The translations under genes and the position numbers were made by a program. Below are positions 12,901 to 25,273 of a DNA stretch of 64,000 bases, piece by piece. Positions within the stretch are counted from its first letter, which is position 1; every line of letters begins with the position of its first letter. The notes beneath the pieces were generated by a model. The model worked only from the letters and a program-made list of their open reading frames with translations. It was not told the DNA's origin and ran no database searches. Source of the stretch: Argopecten irradians (Eukaryota > Mollusca > Bivalvia > Pectinida > Pectinidae); contig NC_091137.1 of assembly GCF_041381155.1 (NCBI RefSeq), forward strand, positions 26,643,351-26,707,350, given 5' to 3'.

Positions 12901-15900
12901 TTCACACTTTTAATGAAAACCAAACACAAGTGGACTCTACATATCCCTACAAACTGCAATCACCACTTAAGTATATGCATGTATACAGTTATAAGGAACC
13001 CACTCATACTGCATCATACTGTAAATGATATATAAACACTTAACTAACAGTGTTTATAATGTACATGTCAGCTACGCAAAGTTTTACATTTAAATGTAGC
13101 CAAGATCAAGGACAGACACAACTGTACTGATATATCCAATTACATGTAACATCTTTACATAGCCAATGTATCACAGGTATTATACTGTACCATATTCAAC
13201 ATAATCAAGGCCCCTCCCCATAATATATAAGCACCCCTCCAATTCTACTGATGATGTGAAACAACAAGAGGCCCAAGGGCCTTAACGGTCATCTAACTTG
13301 GCAATAGTCATATAAGAAATTAATTAGATATGGTGTCAAGATAGCCATCTTTGATTTGGGATCAACCAGAAATGTAACAACACATTGTCGGGACCATGTC
13401 AGCTTAATTTCAGTTCAAAATATGAAAAGTTTACGCACGGCAGACAGTGCACAGTGCACAACGACGTACGAAACATGATGACTATGGGTCAGATGACCTA
13501 AAAATGGTATTTTACATACATTTCATGTGAACCCATGAAGTTGTTATCCATTATTTCTAGATTATGATTATGAGTATTAAAGTTATTAGTATAAATGTGT
13601 TGTAAAACATAAATCATCATGAATTATATCTAGGTCATAATAGAATAATTTGACCTATACATTTTCGCTTCAAACCTATCAGTATTCAATGTAAGTTCCC
13701 TATGTACTTCAAACAAAGTTTAGATGCAATGAATTACCTACAAATTGTACATTTATTGGTACACAGCTCATAAATTTTTGATGCTGTTGTAAAATTCTAT
13801 GTGAAATTTGGCAATAATTGGTTGCTTTAAAATTTGAATGAGATACTAATTTGCAAAATATTTCTTTCCTTTTTTTTGAGTAACATGTTATATTATATTG
13901 TTGACATGTAACACTAATAAACTGGAGTTTAAAGTTATATTTCCATTCTACTTTCAGTTTCCCGTTTGATCTATGTTAAACCAGATGGGCAATATCACGC
14001 TATGAACTCCAATCTGGTCAAGCGTATGAATATTTAACGTTTCCGCCGCGTCACGGATAGTGTATACAATATATACTTACGCCTATACATAACGGTCAAA
14101 TAATTTAAAAAGTGATTTTAATGTTGTGTGGTCTATGAAATCTAATAGTATTATTATGTTTACAAAAAAGCATGTATTTAAAAATATCATCGCATAATTT
14201 TCATTTGTTCGCTTGTTTCAAACCGTTTTGTGTTGAACTATATTCAGAAGCTGATGATATGGCTGTTCCGTTTATTAAACTTGGTGACGTCAACACTAGC
14301 GCAAGCGGGAAAATTCAAAGGATATACATGTATAGTGTTGGATTTTGATAATCATAATGGAAATATAAGTAATAAACTGTTACCAGATTGGACTTACAGT
14401 TGATATGAAGCCCATCCGTCCGAAAGATAAATATTCATGGCGCCCTAACGGGCGCCATTCTATTTATCTTCCTTCCGGATGGGCTTCATATCAACTGTAT
14501 GTCCAATCTGGTAACAGTTTATTGCTTAAATATTGCGTGAATCATTACTTCCTATAAATATAATATGTTCTATATATATGAATGAGTGTATGAATTTCTA
14601 ATATCAAGATGCACACAAGCATGTGTATTGGAGTTTATAGAATGACAACTAAAGTCACTTCCTTCTTACCACATGATATCTATCAAATTCCTGACCAGCC
14701 TATTTCCTCCATAATGCAGTGGACATATGAACTACCATGCAAGCAGATTTTTTCTAAAAGATACTCCATCACAGGCAGAGCATAAATAATATTAATCATT
14801 TGGACAATAATTGATAGTTTGATTATGTATATATATATATACAAATGTATATACGTCTAATTAACACACAAAATACACAAAAAATAATTTGTGTTTGCTT
14901 TTGGTGTCTATAATGAACCCACACATACTGCATCATACTGTAAATGATATATAAACACTTAACTAACAGTGTTTATAATGTACATGTCAGCTACGCAAAG
15001 TTTTACATTTAAATGTAGCCAAGATCAAGGACAGACACAACTGTACTGATATATCCAATTACATGTAACATCTTTACATAGCCAATGTATCACAGGTATT
15101 ATACTGTACCATATTCAACATAATCAAGGCCCCTCCCCATAATATATAAGCACCCCTCCAATTCTACTGATGATGTGAAACAACAAGAGGCCCAAGGGCC
15201 TTAACGGTCATCTAACTTGGCAATAGTCATATAAGAAATTAATTAGATATGGTGTCAAGATAGCCATCTTTGATTTGGGATCAACCAGAAATGTAACAAC
15301 ACATTGTCGGGACCATGTCAGCTTAATTTCAGTTCAAAATATGAAAAGTTTACGCACGGCAGACAGTGCACAGTGCACAACGACGTACGAAACATGATGA
15401 CTATGGGTCAGATGACCTAAAAATGGTATTTTACATACATTTCATGTGAACCCATGAAGTTGTTATCCATTATTTCTAGATTATGATTATTAATATTTAA
15501 GTTATAATAGTATAAATGAGTTGTAAATCATGAATCATCATGAATGATATCTAGGTCATAAAAGAATAATTTGACCTATACATTTTCGCTTCAAACCTAT
15601 CAGTATTCAATGTAAGTTCCCTATGTACTTCAAACAAAGTTTAGATGCAATGAATTACCTACAAATTGTACATTTATTGGTACACAGCTCATAAATTTTT
15701 GATGCTGTTGTAAAATTATATGTGAAATTTGGCAATACTTTCAATTAGTTGCTTTAAAATTTGAATGAGATACTAATTTGCAAAATATTTCTTTCATTTT
15801 TTTTTTGAGTAACATGTTATATTATATTGTTGACATGTAACACTAATAAACTGGAGTTTAAAGTTATATTGTGTGAATCATTACTTCCTATACATATAAT

Positions 15901-18900
15901 ATGTTCTATATATATGAATGAGTGTATGAATTTCTAATATCAAGATGCACACAAGCATGTGTATTGGAGTTTATAGAATGACAACTAAAGTCACTTCCTT
16001 CTTACCACATGATATCTATCAAATTCCTGACCAGCCTATTTCCTCCATAATGCAGTGGACATATGAACTAATATGTAAGCAGATTTATTCTAAAAGATAC
16101 TCCATCACCGGCAGAGCATAAATAATATTAATCATTTGGACAATAATTGATAGTTTGATTATGTATATATATATATACAAATGTATATACGTCTAATTAA
16201 CACACAAATACACAAAAAATAATTTGTTTTGCTTTTGGTGTCTGTGCAATCAGTACCTCATTCAAAATAGGCAATAGTGTCATGAATTTTTTTTGAGATG
16301 CAATTATTATTTTAAATACTTTCATATTGAAGTAAAATAAGAACCTCAAACTTTTCAATGATGGTAATGGTGTAAAGTAATAACTTTAAAAATAGAAATA
16401 AAAATAAAAATATAAAAAAGAAAAAGAAAAATACTAATTCATCTGTTCCTATTTTTAATTGATGAAACTACCATTTGATCTTTCTCTCTATAGCGATTGT
16501 GAAATTATTAAGAATCACCCGGTCCTTCTCATAAATTGTTTAAACACTTTTTGATATTTAACAATATGTTAAAGATGCTCCACCATTGACAAATGTTGTT
16601 TTTTCTCTATTTTTTTAAGATAAAAAGACATGAGTTTCATATGTCAGGAAAAAAGCTAGAATATAATAGTACATGTATTTACATGTACAAGGGCAGATAA
16701 TTCTGAAATATGCAATTGGCAGAATACCAAGGTATGTACAAATTAATTGAATCCTGGGGCTAACTTCAGTGCATAGATAGAGGAATTTTAAAGGCTAGAT
16801 ATAGCTCGTTTTCAGGAGTGGACAGTGGTCAGTTTGGGACTACTATATGTAAAATAATCATATGCTTATATCATATAGGAAACATGATCAATCTCAAACC
16901 ATGAAGGCCTGTCAAAAATTTATGTGTCAAGCTCCTGGTGACAAACTGGCTAAAAGTGTGAATAATATTTATACATGGACAGTGAAAATGGTCAACAGCT
17001 AGTATATACTTTAAGCTGTTGATCTACATATAAATGCACTTATATTGGTAATAGCTAATAATCATATAACATATATATCTTCATGTGACACACACAATAT
17101 ACTTAATCTATTATAAACTGTTGTTTTGTGTGATAAGCTATAGCTATTTATAGAAATGTTAATAAAAACAAATTAAAAAACAAATCACCTGATATATAGA
17201 GTTTATTATATCTCAGTCAATCTAATTCAAATGAAGGGGAAAACATATATCAAAATATACCCAAAGTACAGGTTCTCATAATAAATATACTTTCATATTA
17301 TAGAGGCTTTGAAGTATGAATTCCCCAATAAAAATGAAATTATACTTCATGTGTACAGTATTGATACGCCTGAATCATCCTTAGATAATGTTCATAGCAA
17401 TCTGATAAATGTCTTAAATATTCAAAGGAGTATGCAAGGTGATGTCATCAGTCCCTTGCCTTTGAAATGTGAAAGGGGAAGCAAATATTTTGTTCACAAA
17501 AACAGATATGTAGCTTAGACTCCGGATGACATAAAGCACTTGGGTAATATTTGCACTTCTTTTGGCTAAAAATTAAGGTTAAAGTTGGGGGTGTTAAAAT
17601 TACATTGATAAAGAAATTTCGTTTTTTTTCACCTTCAAAAAATTGTCAATTCTCAAGATCTACTGGTGGATGTATTCTGTTCTCCAGCACTGTGATTATA
17701 GTGGTTTAATCATATAATTAAATGTGTATTTATCATTTTTTACCCAAATTATTTATGCATAAATTGCAATGTTAGAAGTATTTTTTTCAGCATTTTCAGA
17801 CCTAAAAAGTACTTGCCAAAATTACACTGGTGCAAACTTTATACAAGTTACTACCGTATGAGTATGAAAAGCTTACCTGTTCAAACAATGGCTTGAATTT
17901 CTGTAGACAGCACCAGACATGTAAAAAAACAAAAAAGAATTTGATTCATCAACAGATACAAAACAAAAAACCACGATATACCAGTAATCTATTTCAAACA
18001 ATAGCAAATACATTTATTGTATATATAACTTTCTTGATTTTTATACATTACCAAGGTGAAAACCAACACTGCTATTGTTTGAAATATATTGTATCGTGGT
18101 TTTAGTAGCTCTTTTTCTTTCTTTCTGTTTTTATATTTTAATACAGTACATCATTTTTTGCTTTACGGATATTAATTAACATCTTAAACCGCTTTGAATA
18201 GGATGACTAGTTATAGTAATTAAATTAAACTTTTTTTGGTGCAAAATGCAACCACAAACAAGATGGGCATCTCCAATGCAATGTAAAACAATTAGATTTA
18301 ACCACCAACATACCAGAATACAACAGGTAACGTGGCATACTAATTGTGATGATGTAAAACATGACCATTGTTTTATATCTATGATATTTACATTCATGGA
18401 TGTGTATTACCTGGGCATGGTTCATGTGTTTATATATGCTTGACCTGGATCAATCAAGGACTACATGGTAACACAGTGCTAAAACATTCCTTTGATCATG
18501 ACTCAGAACAGAGATGTTTTGTTATGTACGAAGACTATATATATACCAGTATATAGTAAAGATTCCTATCGGTACACTTTCCAAAAGATCAGCCAAATAG
18601 GAGAACTATAGGTTTGTCGGAAAAGCTTTTGAGTAGTGTTAAATAATTCTTCAGCTTTATACATGTACTGCAGCATTTTGTTATAAAAAAAAAATTTGCA
18701 ATTGTTTGTCAAATATCAAATTTCAAAATATTGAAGTTTTTGGAGTTCTAAATAAATGAAAGGTACTATGTTCTACAAAACCTTAGCGCCATGTACATAT
18801 ATATAATATTGATAAAGCTATAGGTAAAAGCTAATGATTGGTCCCTATGACCATGTTCTGTTTACCATCACAACTATATAGGAACTAGTGGTTTAGTATC

Positions 18901-20922
18901 ATGTGAAATACCTCAGACATTTACTACAGTTATTTCTCCTCTAAACAATAGGGCTGTGTGGGACTATGTGTAGGTAAGAAATCCTGTCCTCTGATACCAA
19001 TCAACAACCATTTACATCACACAAAAATATCTCAGCTAGAGGACATTGGTCTGTAACCTTTTATAATGCTAAGTCCAGTCGTCATGGTTCAATGTTCTCT
19101 CTCCATATATCCTCATTTGGTAACTTATGGTAGAAAGAAACTCAGAAAACTGACTAAATCACCTAGATTGCGAGTCTATCCTTATGTCAGATGTAAGTTT
19201 GATATAACCAAAACCTACCTCAACTTCGGAACCCCGCCCAAATTAATATATAGCTAGGACGGAAATTACAACATGGACTGGACTATACATGTAAGGTCAT
19301 TTAGGGAAAAAATGGATATGGTGGGTCATTTATATATAAAAAGTACAACATACATCAAGTATCAATCAGAACTTTGTCTATAACATACATGTTTAGATGC
19401 ATGTATATCAAATTAATCATCAATCGAAAATGTTTGTGACATTGTCTTGTTATTCAGGTAAAGTGAAATTAATAAAAAAGATAAGCATGGTTATGAAATT
19501 ATGAATTGTTTTGCTTTGTCACCTGTGTTCCTATATATAGGGTACTAAGTTACTAAAACATACAAATTGTGTATATAGCACATTAGGGATATCTACATTT
19601 GTATAATAACAACAAATTAAAAATGAAGACTGATATTACCCGCGGTAAATATATATGGACTAATTGAAATATGTGTGTGATGTGCAGAGTGACCATTTAA
19701 ACCACTGTACTTACATGTACATTCATATAAGTATTATTTCCTTTGCCTTGTTGTGACCGGATTATAAACCTTTAAGTCTTCTAACTTTTAAGTATTAAAC
19801 TTAAATCAAAGTGTTTAAAATGACCGGTGTATTGGCTAGCCATGCATGTATAGTTGTCATATGCCGTAATTGTTGTTCAAGTGATACAGTAAATAAATAC
19901 AACAAACTAACACAGGAATGTGTCATAATTAATTATTGATATCATGTACAACTTGTAATTAACCAGTTCACTGTTTCGACCAGTTAAATATATTTTTTTA
20001 AATACCATATCTAGATTATTCTATAATGTACAGTTAACAAATTAATACTGTACATTTAAAACCTAATAAAGGCAGTCATATTTCAACATTTCTAAGGATC
20101 AAAGTTTTTAAATATTACAATTCTATATGTTCAATTATGTAGCAATTTATATGAGATTTCATGACAGTGCATGCATGCAAATGACTTATAATTGATGCAT
20201 CTTCATCATCCATATTGTACTACATGTGGGATACTTCAGCCTTTGTTTTCATTTATCTAGGAGATACAATGCATAGGTGATAAAGAGACGTGTTTTTGTC
20301 GAGATTGAATTTGAGTCATCAGTTTACATTCATGTACATGTAGCTATTTCGGATGGTATGTAGAGAACCTACATGTATAGTCAGCTTCAAGAGTAGCAAA
20401 CACTCGAATGTTTAGATAATAAACAATTACTATTTAAACCTGGATTTGTACCTGTTGTTATCTTTAATGGTTATCTTGTCATGAATAACACACAACTGAA
20501 ATGAAATTGCCACAGCATAGACATGTAATATGTTCTATATTTAGAGATTCAACAGGATTCTATTTTTAAAGCTGACAATTCAGTCATCCACTGACAGATC
20601 ATGGGAGATAATAGCGCCTTATGAACGACTTTAAGGTTCGATTTTATTCTGCAGACTTCATACAGATCCAATTGACTCCCGACTTGACACCAATAAGTGG
20701 GTGTAAGGGGTGTCTCTTATATATAACAAGTATGCACCTGGTGTAGGCGGGGCCACACCACGGCGTTTGTTGCAACTAGGGATTACAATGCTGGTTATAG
20801 TAACGCTGTTTACTTACGCTTTCTAATTCTCTCCTCAAACTCTCCTCCATCTCCACCTCCTCCGGTAGGGGTTGTTCCTCGTCCATTACTCGGCGACCTC
20901 GCCTTCCCCCACGTATCGGCAT
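6999..20922 (-). CDS. EF-hand rhomboid-related intramembrane serine protease (9 exons, 381 aa)
   Basis: Exons on the minus strand: 20818-20922, 12241-12396, 11643-11801, 10815-10969, 10055-10167, 9408-9508, 8267-8360, 7548-7646 and 6999-7162. All junctions are GT-AG and all phases agree, giving 1146 nt. The start is the first ATG of exon 1 (20922), opening with the basic MPIRGGRRGRR, and the stop is TAG at 7001-6999. Residues 72-83 (DGDGDAHITYKE) form a canonical EF-hand calcium loop. YTCCPPPIFMITISIVE (124-140) matches the RHBDL1/2/3 branch around the first membrane helix. W181-R182 lies in the L1 loop, HIVSN at 195-199, the catalytic Ser247 in GASGG and the catalytic His321 in AHIGG. Six to seven membrane helices are expected. 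Family role: cleaving membrane-anchored substrates such as EGF-type ligands in secretory or plasma membranes. It looks intact, but orthology to a specific RHBDL number is not settled. Confidence 0.96.
8972..9023. repeat. Two-copy 26-bp tandem duplication
   Basis: A 26-bp unit beginning GCTAATCATTATTGAAACG occurs twice back to back in rhomboid intron 6. The copies look identical, so the duplication is recent. Confidence 0.8.
12991..16243. repeat. Tandem segmental duplication in rhomboid intron 1 (about 1.33 kb unit, two copies)
   Basis: Copy A covers 12991-14909 and copy B 14910-16243. Both start in GAACCCAC(T/A)CATACTGC, contain the 'caagaggcccaagggcc' mollusc-type repeat (13265 and 15184), and end in a degenerate MITE of the 'agatgctcca' family. 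Copies differ by scattered substitutions and small indels, for example near 13565-13625 versus 15485-15545, so this is a real older duplication and not an assembly echo. Copy A is 585 bp longer because of the insertion at 13942-14534. The duplication breakpoint lies inside the MITE (ggtgtct|ataatgaaccc at 14909), and only copy B continues through the rest of it. Confidence 0.9.
13942..14534. mobile_element. Insertion of about 590 bp in copy A, ending in a 78-bp-arm hairpin
   Basis: Copy B runs directly from 'aagttatatt' to 'gtgtgaatc' (15861-15879). Copy A has this sequence between the same flanks, with a 5-bp direct repeat ATATT at 13937-13941 and 14530-14534. The right third is a near-perfect inverted repeat: arms 14369-14446 and 14448-14526 around the centre GGCGCCCTAACGGGCGCC. 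The motif CCAATCTGGT occurs in both arms and once near the left end (about 14011). There is no coding capacity and the two outer ends are not clear inverted repeats, so the class is undetermined. Confidence 0.75.
16244..20811. other. Remainder of rhomboid intron 1
   Basis: About 4.5 kb of AT-rich intron. It begins with the rest of the MITE shared with copy B. A second 'ttaaagatgctccacca' end occurs at 16571-16587 without a partner. The short ORFs (for example 17309-17518 and 18246-18443) lack coding composition or splice-compatible neighbours. I see no nested gene. Confidence 0.5.
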
Positions 20923-22523
20923 CCTGATGATAAATCCGGTCTACCCTGGGAATTTGTGTAGCGGGTTGTCAACAAATTATAATCGAAGAGTTACCTGTAT
21001 GTAGATGGCCGCGGGAAAACCCCTGTGAAATCAACCAGAACCGAGGTCACAAAACACGTGATCAGAATATAAATAAAACTTGTGATATACTTTCGCATAC
21101 TACTGTACGCGATAAACTACGAAATGACTGGATGGCTATACAATATAGCTACAAAATGTAGTAAATAAAATAACGAGTGTGAGCTCCTTGGGGCAGATGC
21201 CCTAGATCCAGTGTACATCATGGCTGTCTATCTAGCTACGTATTATATGTAGCTGTTATATATTTCCATGTGTATTGATTCCAATTAGCACACACTTCAG
21301 TACAATAACATATAAATTATAATTATGTTTATTTCAGACAAGCCCGACAAGTCTAAAATCTCTATTATTAAAATGAACTATAAAATTCATAATTTTATTT
21401 ACCTATTTTTTCATTATATCATATGCAAATTTTGCTGTTCTAGAATTTTATCCAAGTCTCGCAATTCAAAAAACATACCTAAATCCAGCAATTCTGTTGT
21501 AATGTGTACAATTTTGAATGCTCCGAAATTAATTATGATCATTTCATTTCTCATTAAAATTGTGTAAGGGCATTCGATTTTTATGAAAATAATCACTGTA
21601 CATAAAACTAAATGTGTTAGTGTACTGAAAGTAGTTATATATTGCATTTAAGTAAGATACACTAATGGTACCCTAATGTCATATAATTAAAATGGTATAA
21701 AGGAGGCGCCTTATGGCGACTTTGATTTCAAATTAATATTTTCAATTAAATTGAACTGAAAGCAATGCTTTCTGTTTGATCTGAGAATATAGTAATTGAC
21801 ACAGATTGTTGACTCATATGTATTGATATTTGCTTTGAACCTATATCTAGGTACGCACAATTCAATTGATCTTTTGAAAATTACCCCATTCCGATGAAAA
21901 AAAGGTCAAAGACGGCCTGACAAACATGAATAAAAAATGTAATTTTAAATGTGAACTGGTGTGAGCCAAGGTGGTGACATTGATGTGTCAGTATATACAT
22001 TGATGATTTGGCCTTAATTAGCACATCTAGTACAAGTTGAAATATAATTTCTATCTACATATATTTGTTATTCTCCTCCCCAGACTTGGGAATACACATA
22101 CCTACATGTAGACTAACCACATGTACAGTTATATGCAGGCTAATATAGGGCAAAGGGACACACGTCCAATCGAAGGGGCGTGGCGTAAATAATAATGTAG
22201 AACTGGACTTGACACCATTCAAAATTCATTTTGGAGCAAATAAGTATTTTTACAAGACCATAATAGACATTGTATTTTTTCTACGAAACCGTAAGATATC
22301 TCCCACTATATACCACTCAGGCTTTAGAATACCGAATCGCGGACCTGTGCAGTCTGCAAGGTTCCATAAGTCTAAACATGTTTTTTTTATTATTATTTTG
22401 ATAAAGAACATTCATTCATTAATTGGATGTCTGTATTTACATGTGTACATAAATTTGGAACTTTACACTTAATTAGTGCTTATACAGTAGATAATGAAAC
22501 ATATCTATATCATGTATCATGTA
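20923..22523. other. Rhomboid upstream region and intergenic DNA
   Basis: The first about 150 bp upstream of the rhomboid start are less AT-rich than their surroundings and include a CACGTG E-box near 21054, so they are the likely promoter. The rest holds no supported gene. The ORFs at 21325-21567 and 22209-22472 are Lys/Ile/Phe-rich frames typical of AT-rich DNA. Confidence 0.45.
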
Positions 22524-22931
22524 TTAAAGGGCCACTACCTTTCCGAAACGGCTTTTAATTTTTGAAATAGGAATGTAAAACGAGATCAATAATTTTGTAG
22601 AGTCGCAGAAGTTATTAACTATACGTTTACTAGCAAACTTATCATCGCCTTCAGAACTATTTAATTAGAATAAATAAAATGTTAATTTTCATAACGCGGG
22701 TCGTTTTATGTTTCCCGCCGTCGTCCTAAATGCCGCGCGGTAGTTGACTATCACTGCGCCAGACGATAAAACAGCGAAATGAATCTCCACTGTTATCGTA
22801 CATTAGACAGGAAATCTTGCATATTTTTGGTGTTGTAACCTCATCGTAAGCCATCGACATATATTTTACTTTGTTATTGATGTTTTTAAGAAACCTTTAA
22901 ATTTTTCTCCGGAAAGGTAGTGGGCCTTTAA
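22524..22931. mobile_element. 408-bp MITE with TTAA ends
   Basis: The left end TTAAAGGGCCACTACCTTTC and right end GAAAGGTAGTGGGCCTTTAA form inverted repeats of about 20 bp with one length difference in the GGGCC block. The ends sit on TTAA at 22524-22527 and 22928-22931, as expected if TTAA is the target duplication. There is no transposase and the interior is unrelated to host genes. Confidence 0.8.
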
Positions 22932-22948
22932 TATCTCTTTTAAAAAGT

Positions 22949-23130
22949 GTGTTGCTTGCATTTTGGTGGCTTTGGCAGCATGCTTCAGTGAGAAAAAGGG
23001 CAAGAGTTCCACTAAACAAGAAGACACAGGCACGAATATAACGCAGTCTCCCAAAACAGTGCGTGTGCATTACTTATACGACGTACACTGACGGCTAATA
23101 GGACGTTAATTAATCAAACAAAAAAATTTT
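22949..23130 (+). mobile_element. 5'-truncated SINE-like copy with A-rich tail
   Basis: Only the 3' third of the 0.5-kb SINE family is present: the 'ggcagcatgcttcag' block, 'gcagtctccca' and the tail 'ggctaataggacgttaattaatc' followed by an A-run. A 5' truncation with an A-rich tail is expected of target-primed reverse transcription. It lies directly beside the MITE. Confidence 0.7.
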
Positions 23131-23261
23131 TATCTAGTGTTCTCCCTTTCCTTAAAAATATGTTATTTTACTAGTACCTTGTACCTATTATTGTTTTGTT
23201 AGTATATACATGTACATCGCACCTGTTATTTTTTGTATTCTAATCTGTTCATGTAATTCTT

Positions 23262-23325
23262 CGGAATGAATGAATGAAGGAATGAAGGAAGAACGGAAGG
23301 AAGGAAAGAAGGAAGGAAAACGATT
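23262..23325. repeat. GAAT/GAAG simple repeat
   Basis: An interrupted purine-rich microsatellite moves from GAAT units to GGAA/GAAG units. It explains the Phe/Ser-rich minus-strand ORF here. Confidence 0.85.
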
Positions 23326-24214
23326 CATTTCCAATTCCCAAATGTAAGGATTTAAAGACCAGGGAACAGTGACATCGCCCTGCAGGCACACATACCTTTT
23401 GTTTTAAATATCGCCTTATCGCCTAATTACATCTAATTCCATCGTTAAACTATAACTGTATTTTAAAAAAAAATCTTCACTACCGTATATTTCATATAGA
23501 TTATACATGTACATAATGAATTATGGGTGTAACACATTCATTTCCTGGTAGTGAAATATTTCTTATCTTGGTGTATAATTATATAACTTTGTTCTGGTGT
23601 ATCCGATACGTTGACGAAATATATAACTTCTTCAGAAACTCATAATGTCAAACGTCGACAAAAGAAGAAAATTACGACTAATTAGATTCTTTAATTTTAA
23701 GTATAGATGTAGGTATTTTACAAATATATATATATATATATACACTGTATGTATATTCATATTAAAAGGGGAGTAATAACCTTTTTTGTCAGTTTTATAA
23801 TAGCAGGGAAACAACTCCAACAGCCCTGAGATATTTGAGAGAGTGAAGCTATTTTCTCTGATCGTACTACTGGTCTATGGTGAGCTGTGACTGGCATGGG
23901 CTGACTTGTAGATCATACAATATTTTAACACCTTAAAATTATATTTCAAACACTTTCATCTTATGACTGATGAAAATCCATATGTATGTAGATCATTACT
24001 CACAGTACACGATACATGTTGCAGCATTAAATGTATATTGGTAATTGTAATTCACTGTTCCGTGACCAGCAGATTGTAGTGCTGGATTTTTCGTGCCTAT
24101 AAAGTTCTACAAGAAGTACATGTATACACTGTTACGCGTGCGATAACGTGACGGCACGTATAACTCTTCAATTCATACAAAAATGAGACAAAACGACGTT
24201 GACACTTTGTTACC

Positions 24215-24600
24215 TGTCAGTGGCGTAGGAAGATGAAAGTAAAATAAGGGGGGGGGGGGGGGGGCAAAGGTCCTCAATATTTCATAACACCGTCCCCCCT
24301 CGCGCGCCCCGCATGCACAGGAAATACCCGGTATACTTTTTTTCATATACCATTACATATAATCCTTGTAAACATCTATAGACAGTGGCGTCGCTAACAG
24401 GATATTAATGAATACGCAAATTAGCGTGCGAGTTTTGGGGCTCCTGGGTATCCCCTGGAAAAATATTACGATTTAGAATGACGGAGATGAGTTTTACGAT
24501 GCATTTTGTTGAATTTGCGAGCGCCGTAGGCGCTAGAATTTGGTTTTTGTGGAGTCCGGGGGTCCCCCCCCCCCCCCCCCCCCCCCCCCGAGAATAAATA
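24215..24600. repeat. Repeat-derived segment with a 17-nt G run and a 26-nt C run
   Basis: Two sequences starting 'cagtggcgt' (24219 and 24383) each lead to a homopolymer: G at 24248-24264 and C at 24564-24589. 'aatattacgattt' occurs at about 24462 and again at about 24598. This looks like diverged dispersed-repeat copies. The long G/C runs are places where assembly length is unreliable. Confidence 0.5.
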
Positions 24601-25002
24601 TTACGATTTGGTATCTTGATGATTTTTAAGTGTTCTTAACACGGTAATGTTACCTGCATTTAGAAATGATAATTGTGAGTGAGTGTCGTCTTACCATTAT
24701 ACAACCCAGCGCGATCTGAACATACCGGCTTCACACCATCGGCACATTGTTGTGTAACTCAACATGATAATGAATTGATTGTCTTACAAAGACATATAAA
24801 TAAATTAATCTTTTAAGAAGCATTTTTTGAAATAGTATAATCCCTTGATGGACATTTTTAGTCTACATTTTGCAGTTCGTGTGTATTGAATTTCCATTAT
24901 CAAAGGCTTGAACATTACGTGCTTGAACGTTTTAGAAAACATGTTTGCCCCTCTCTCTATGATTATGAATTACATTAAATTATATTTAATATTGGTATTT
25001 AC

Positions 25003-25213
25003 ATTTTCCACTTCTCGGTTCTCCAAGGACGTTATGAGAAGGATAAGTCACACTGGTTTTTGGGGAAGTCCAAGGCTGGCGCTTTTGTGTTTGTGCACTG
25101 ACCGTGACGTTGGGGCGACGACTGATTTTCGGTTGATATCCGCCGGCGCAGCCTTTGATGTAGCTTGCGGGTGCGAGGGTTTCCGTCTTACTTTCTGATG
25201 CGGGGGCCGTCAT
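25003..25213 (-). CDS. Candidate first coding exon of an unrecognised gene
   Basis: A GC-rich island in AT-rich DNA carries a 70-codon minus-strand frame from ATG at 25213 (MTAPASESKTETLAPASYIK...). It is Pro/Ser/Thr/Lys-rich, ends ...NVLGEPRSGK and meets a possible donor (AAAT|GTAAAT, GT at 25002-25001). I recognise no domain and found no downstream exon. The exon edge coincides with the edge of the 104-bp duplication at 25003/25004, which weakens the splice-site argument. The opposite strand is also open over the same stretch. It could be a real divergent gene about 1 kb upstream of ALAD or simply a CpG-rich segment. Confidence 0.22.
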
Positions 25214-25273
25214 TTCATGAGCTGTCGATTATTTTTAACGAAAATTTGAATGACATTTCCTCTAAATATTCCG

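Noticed and set aside
17309-18425. Cluster of small ORFs in rhomboid intron 1 as a nested gene
   Set aside because: They overlap on both strands, are Lys/Asn/Ile-rich and show no conserved motif or codon bias.
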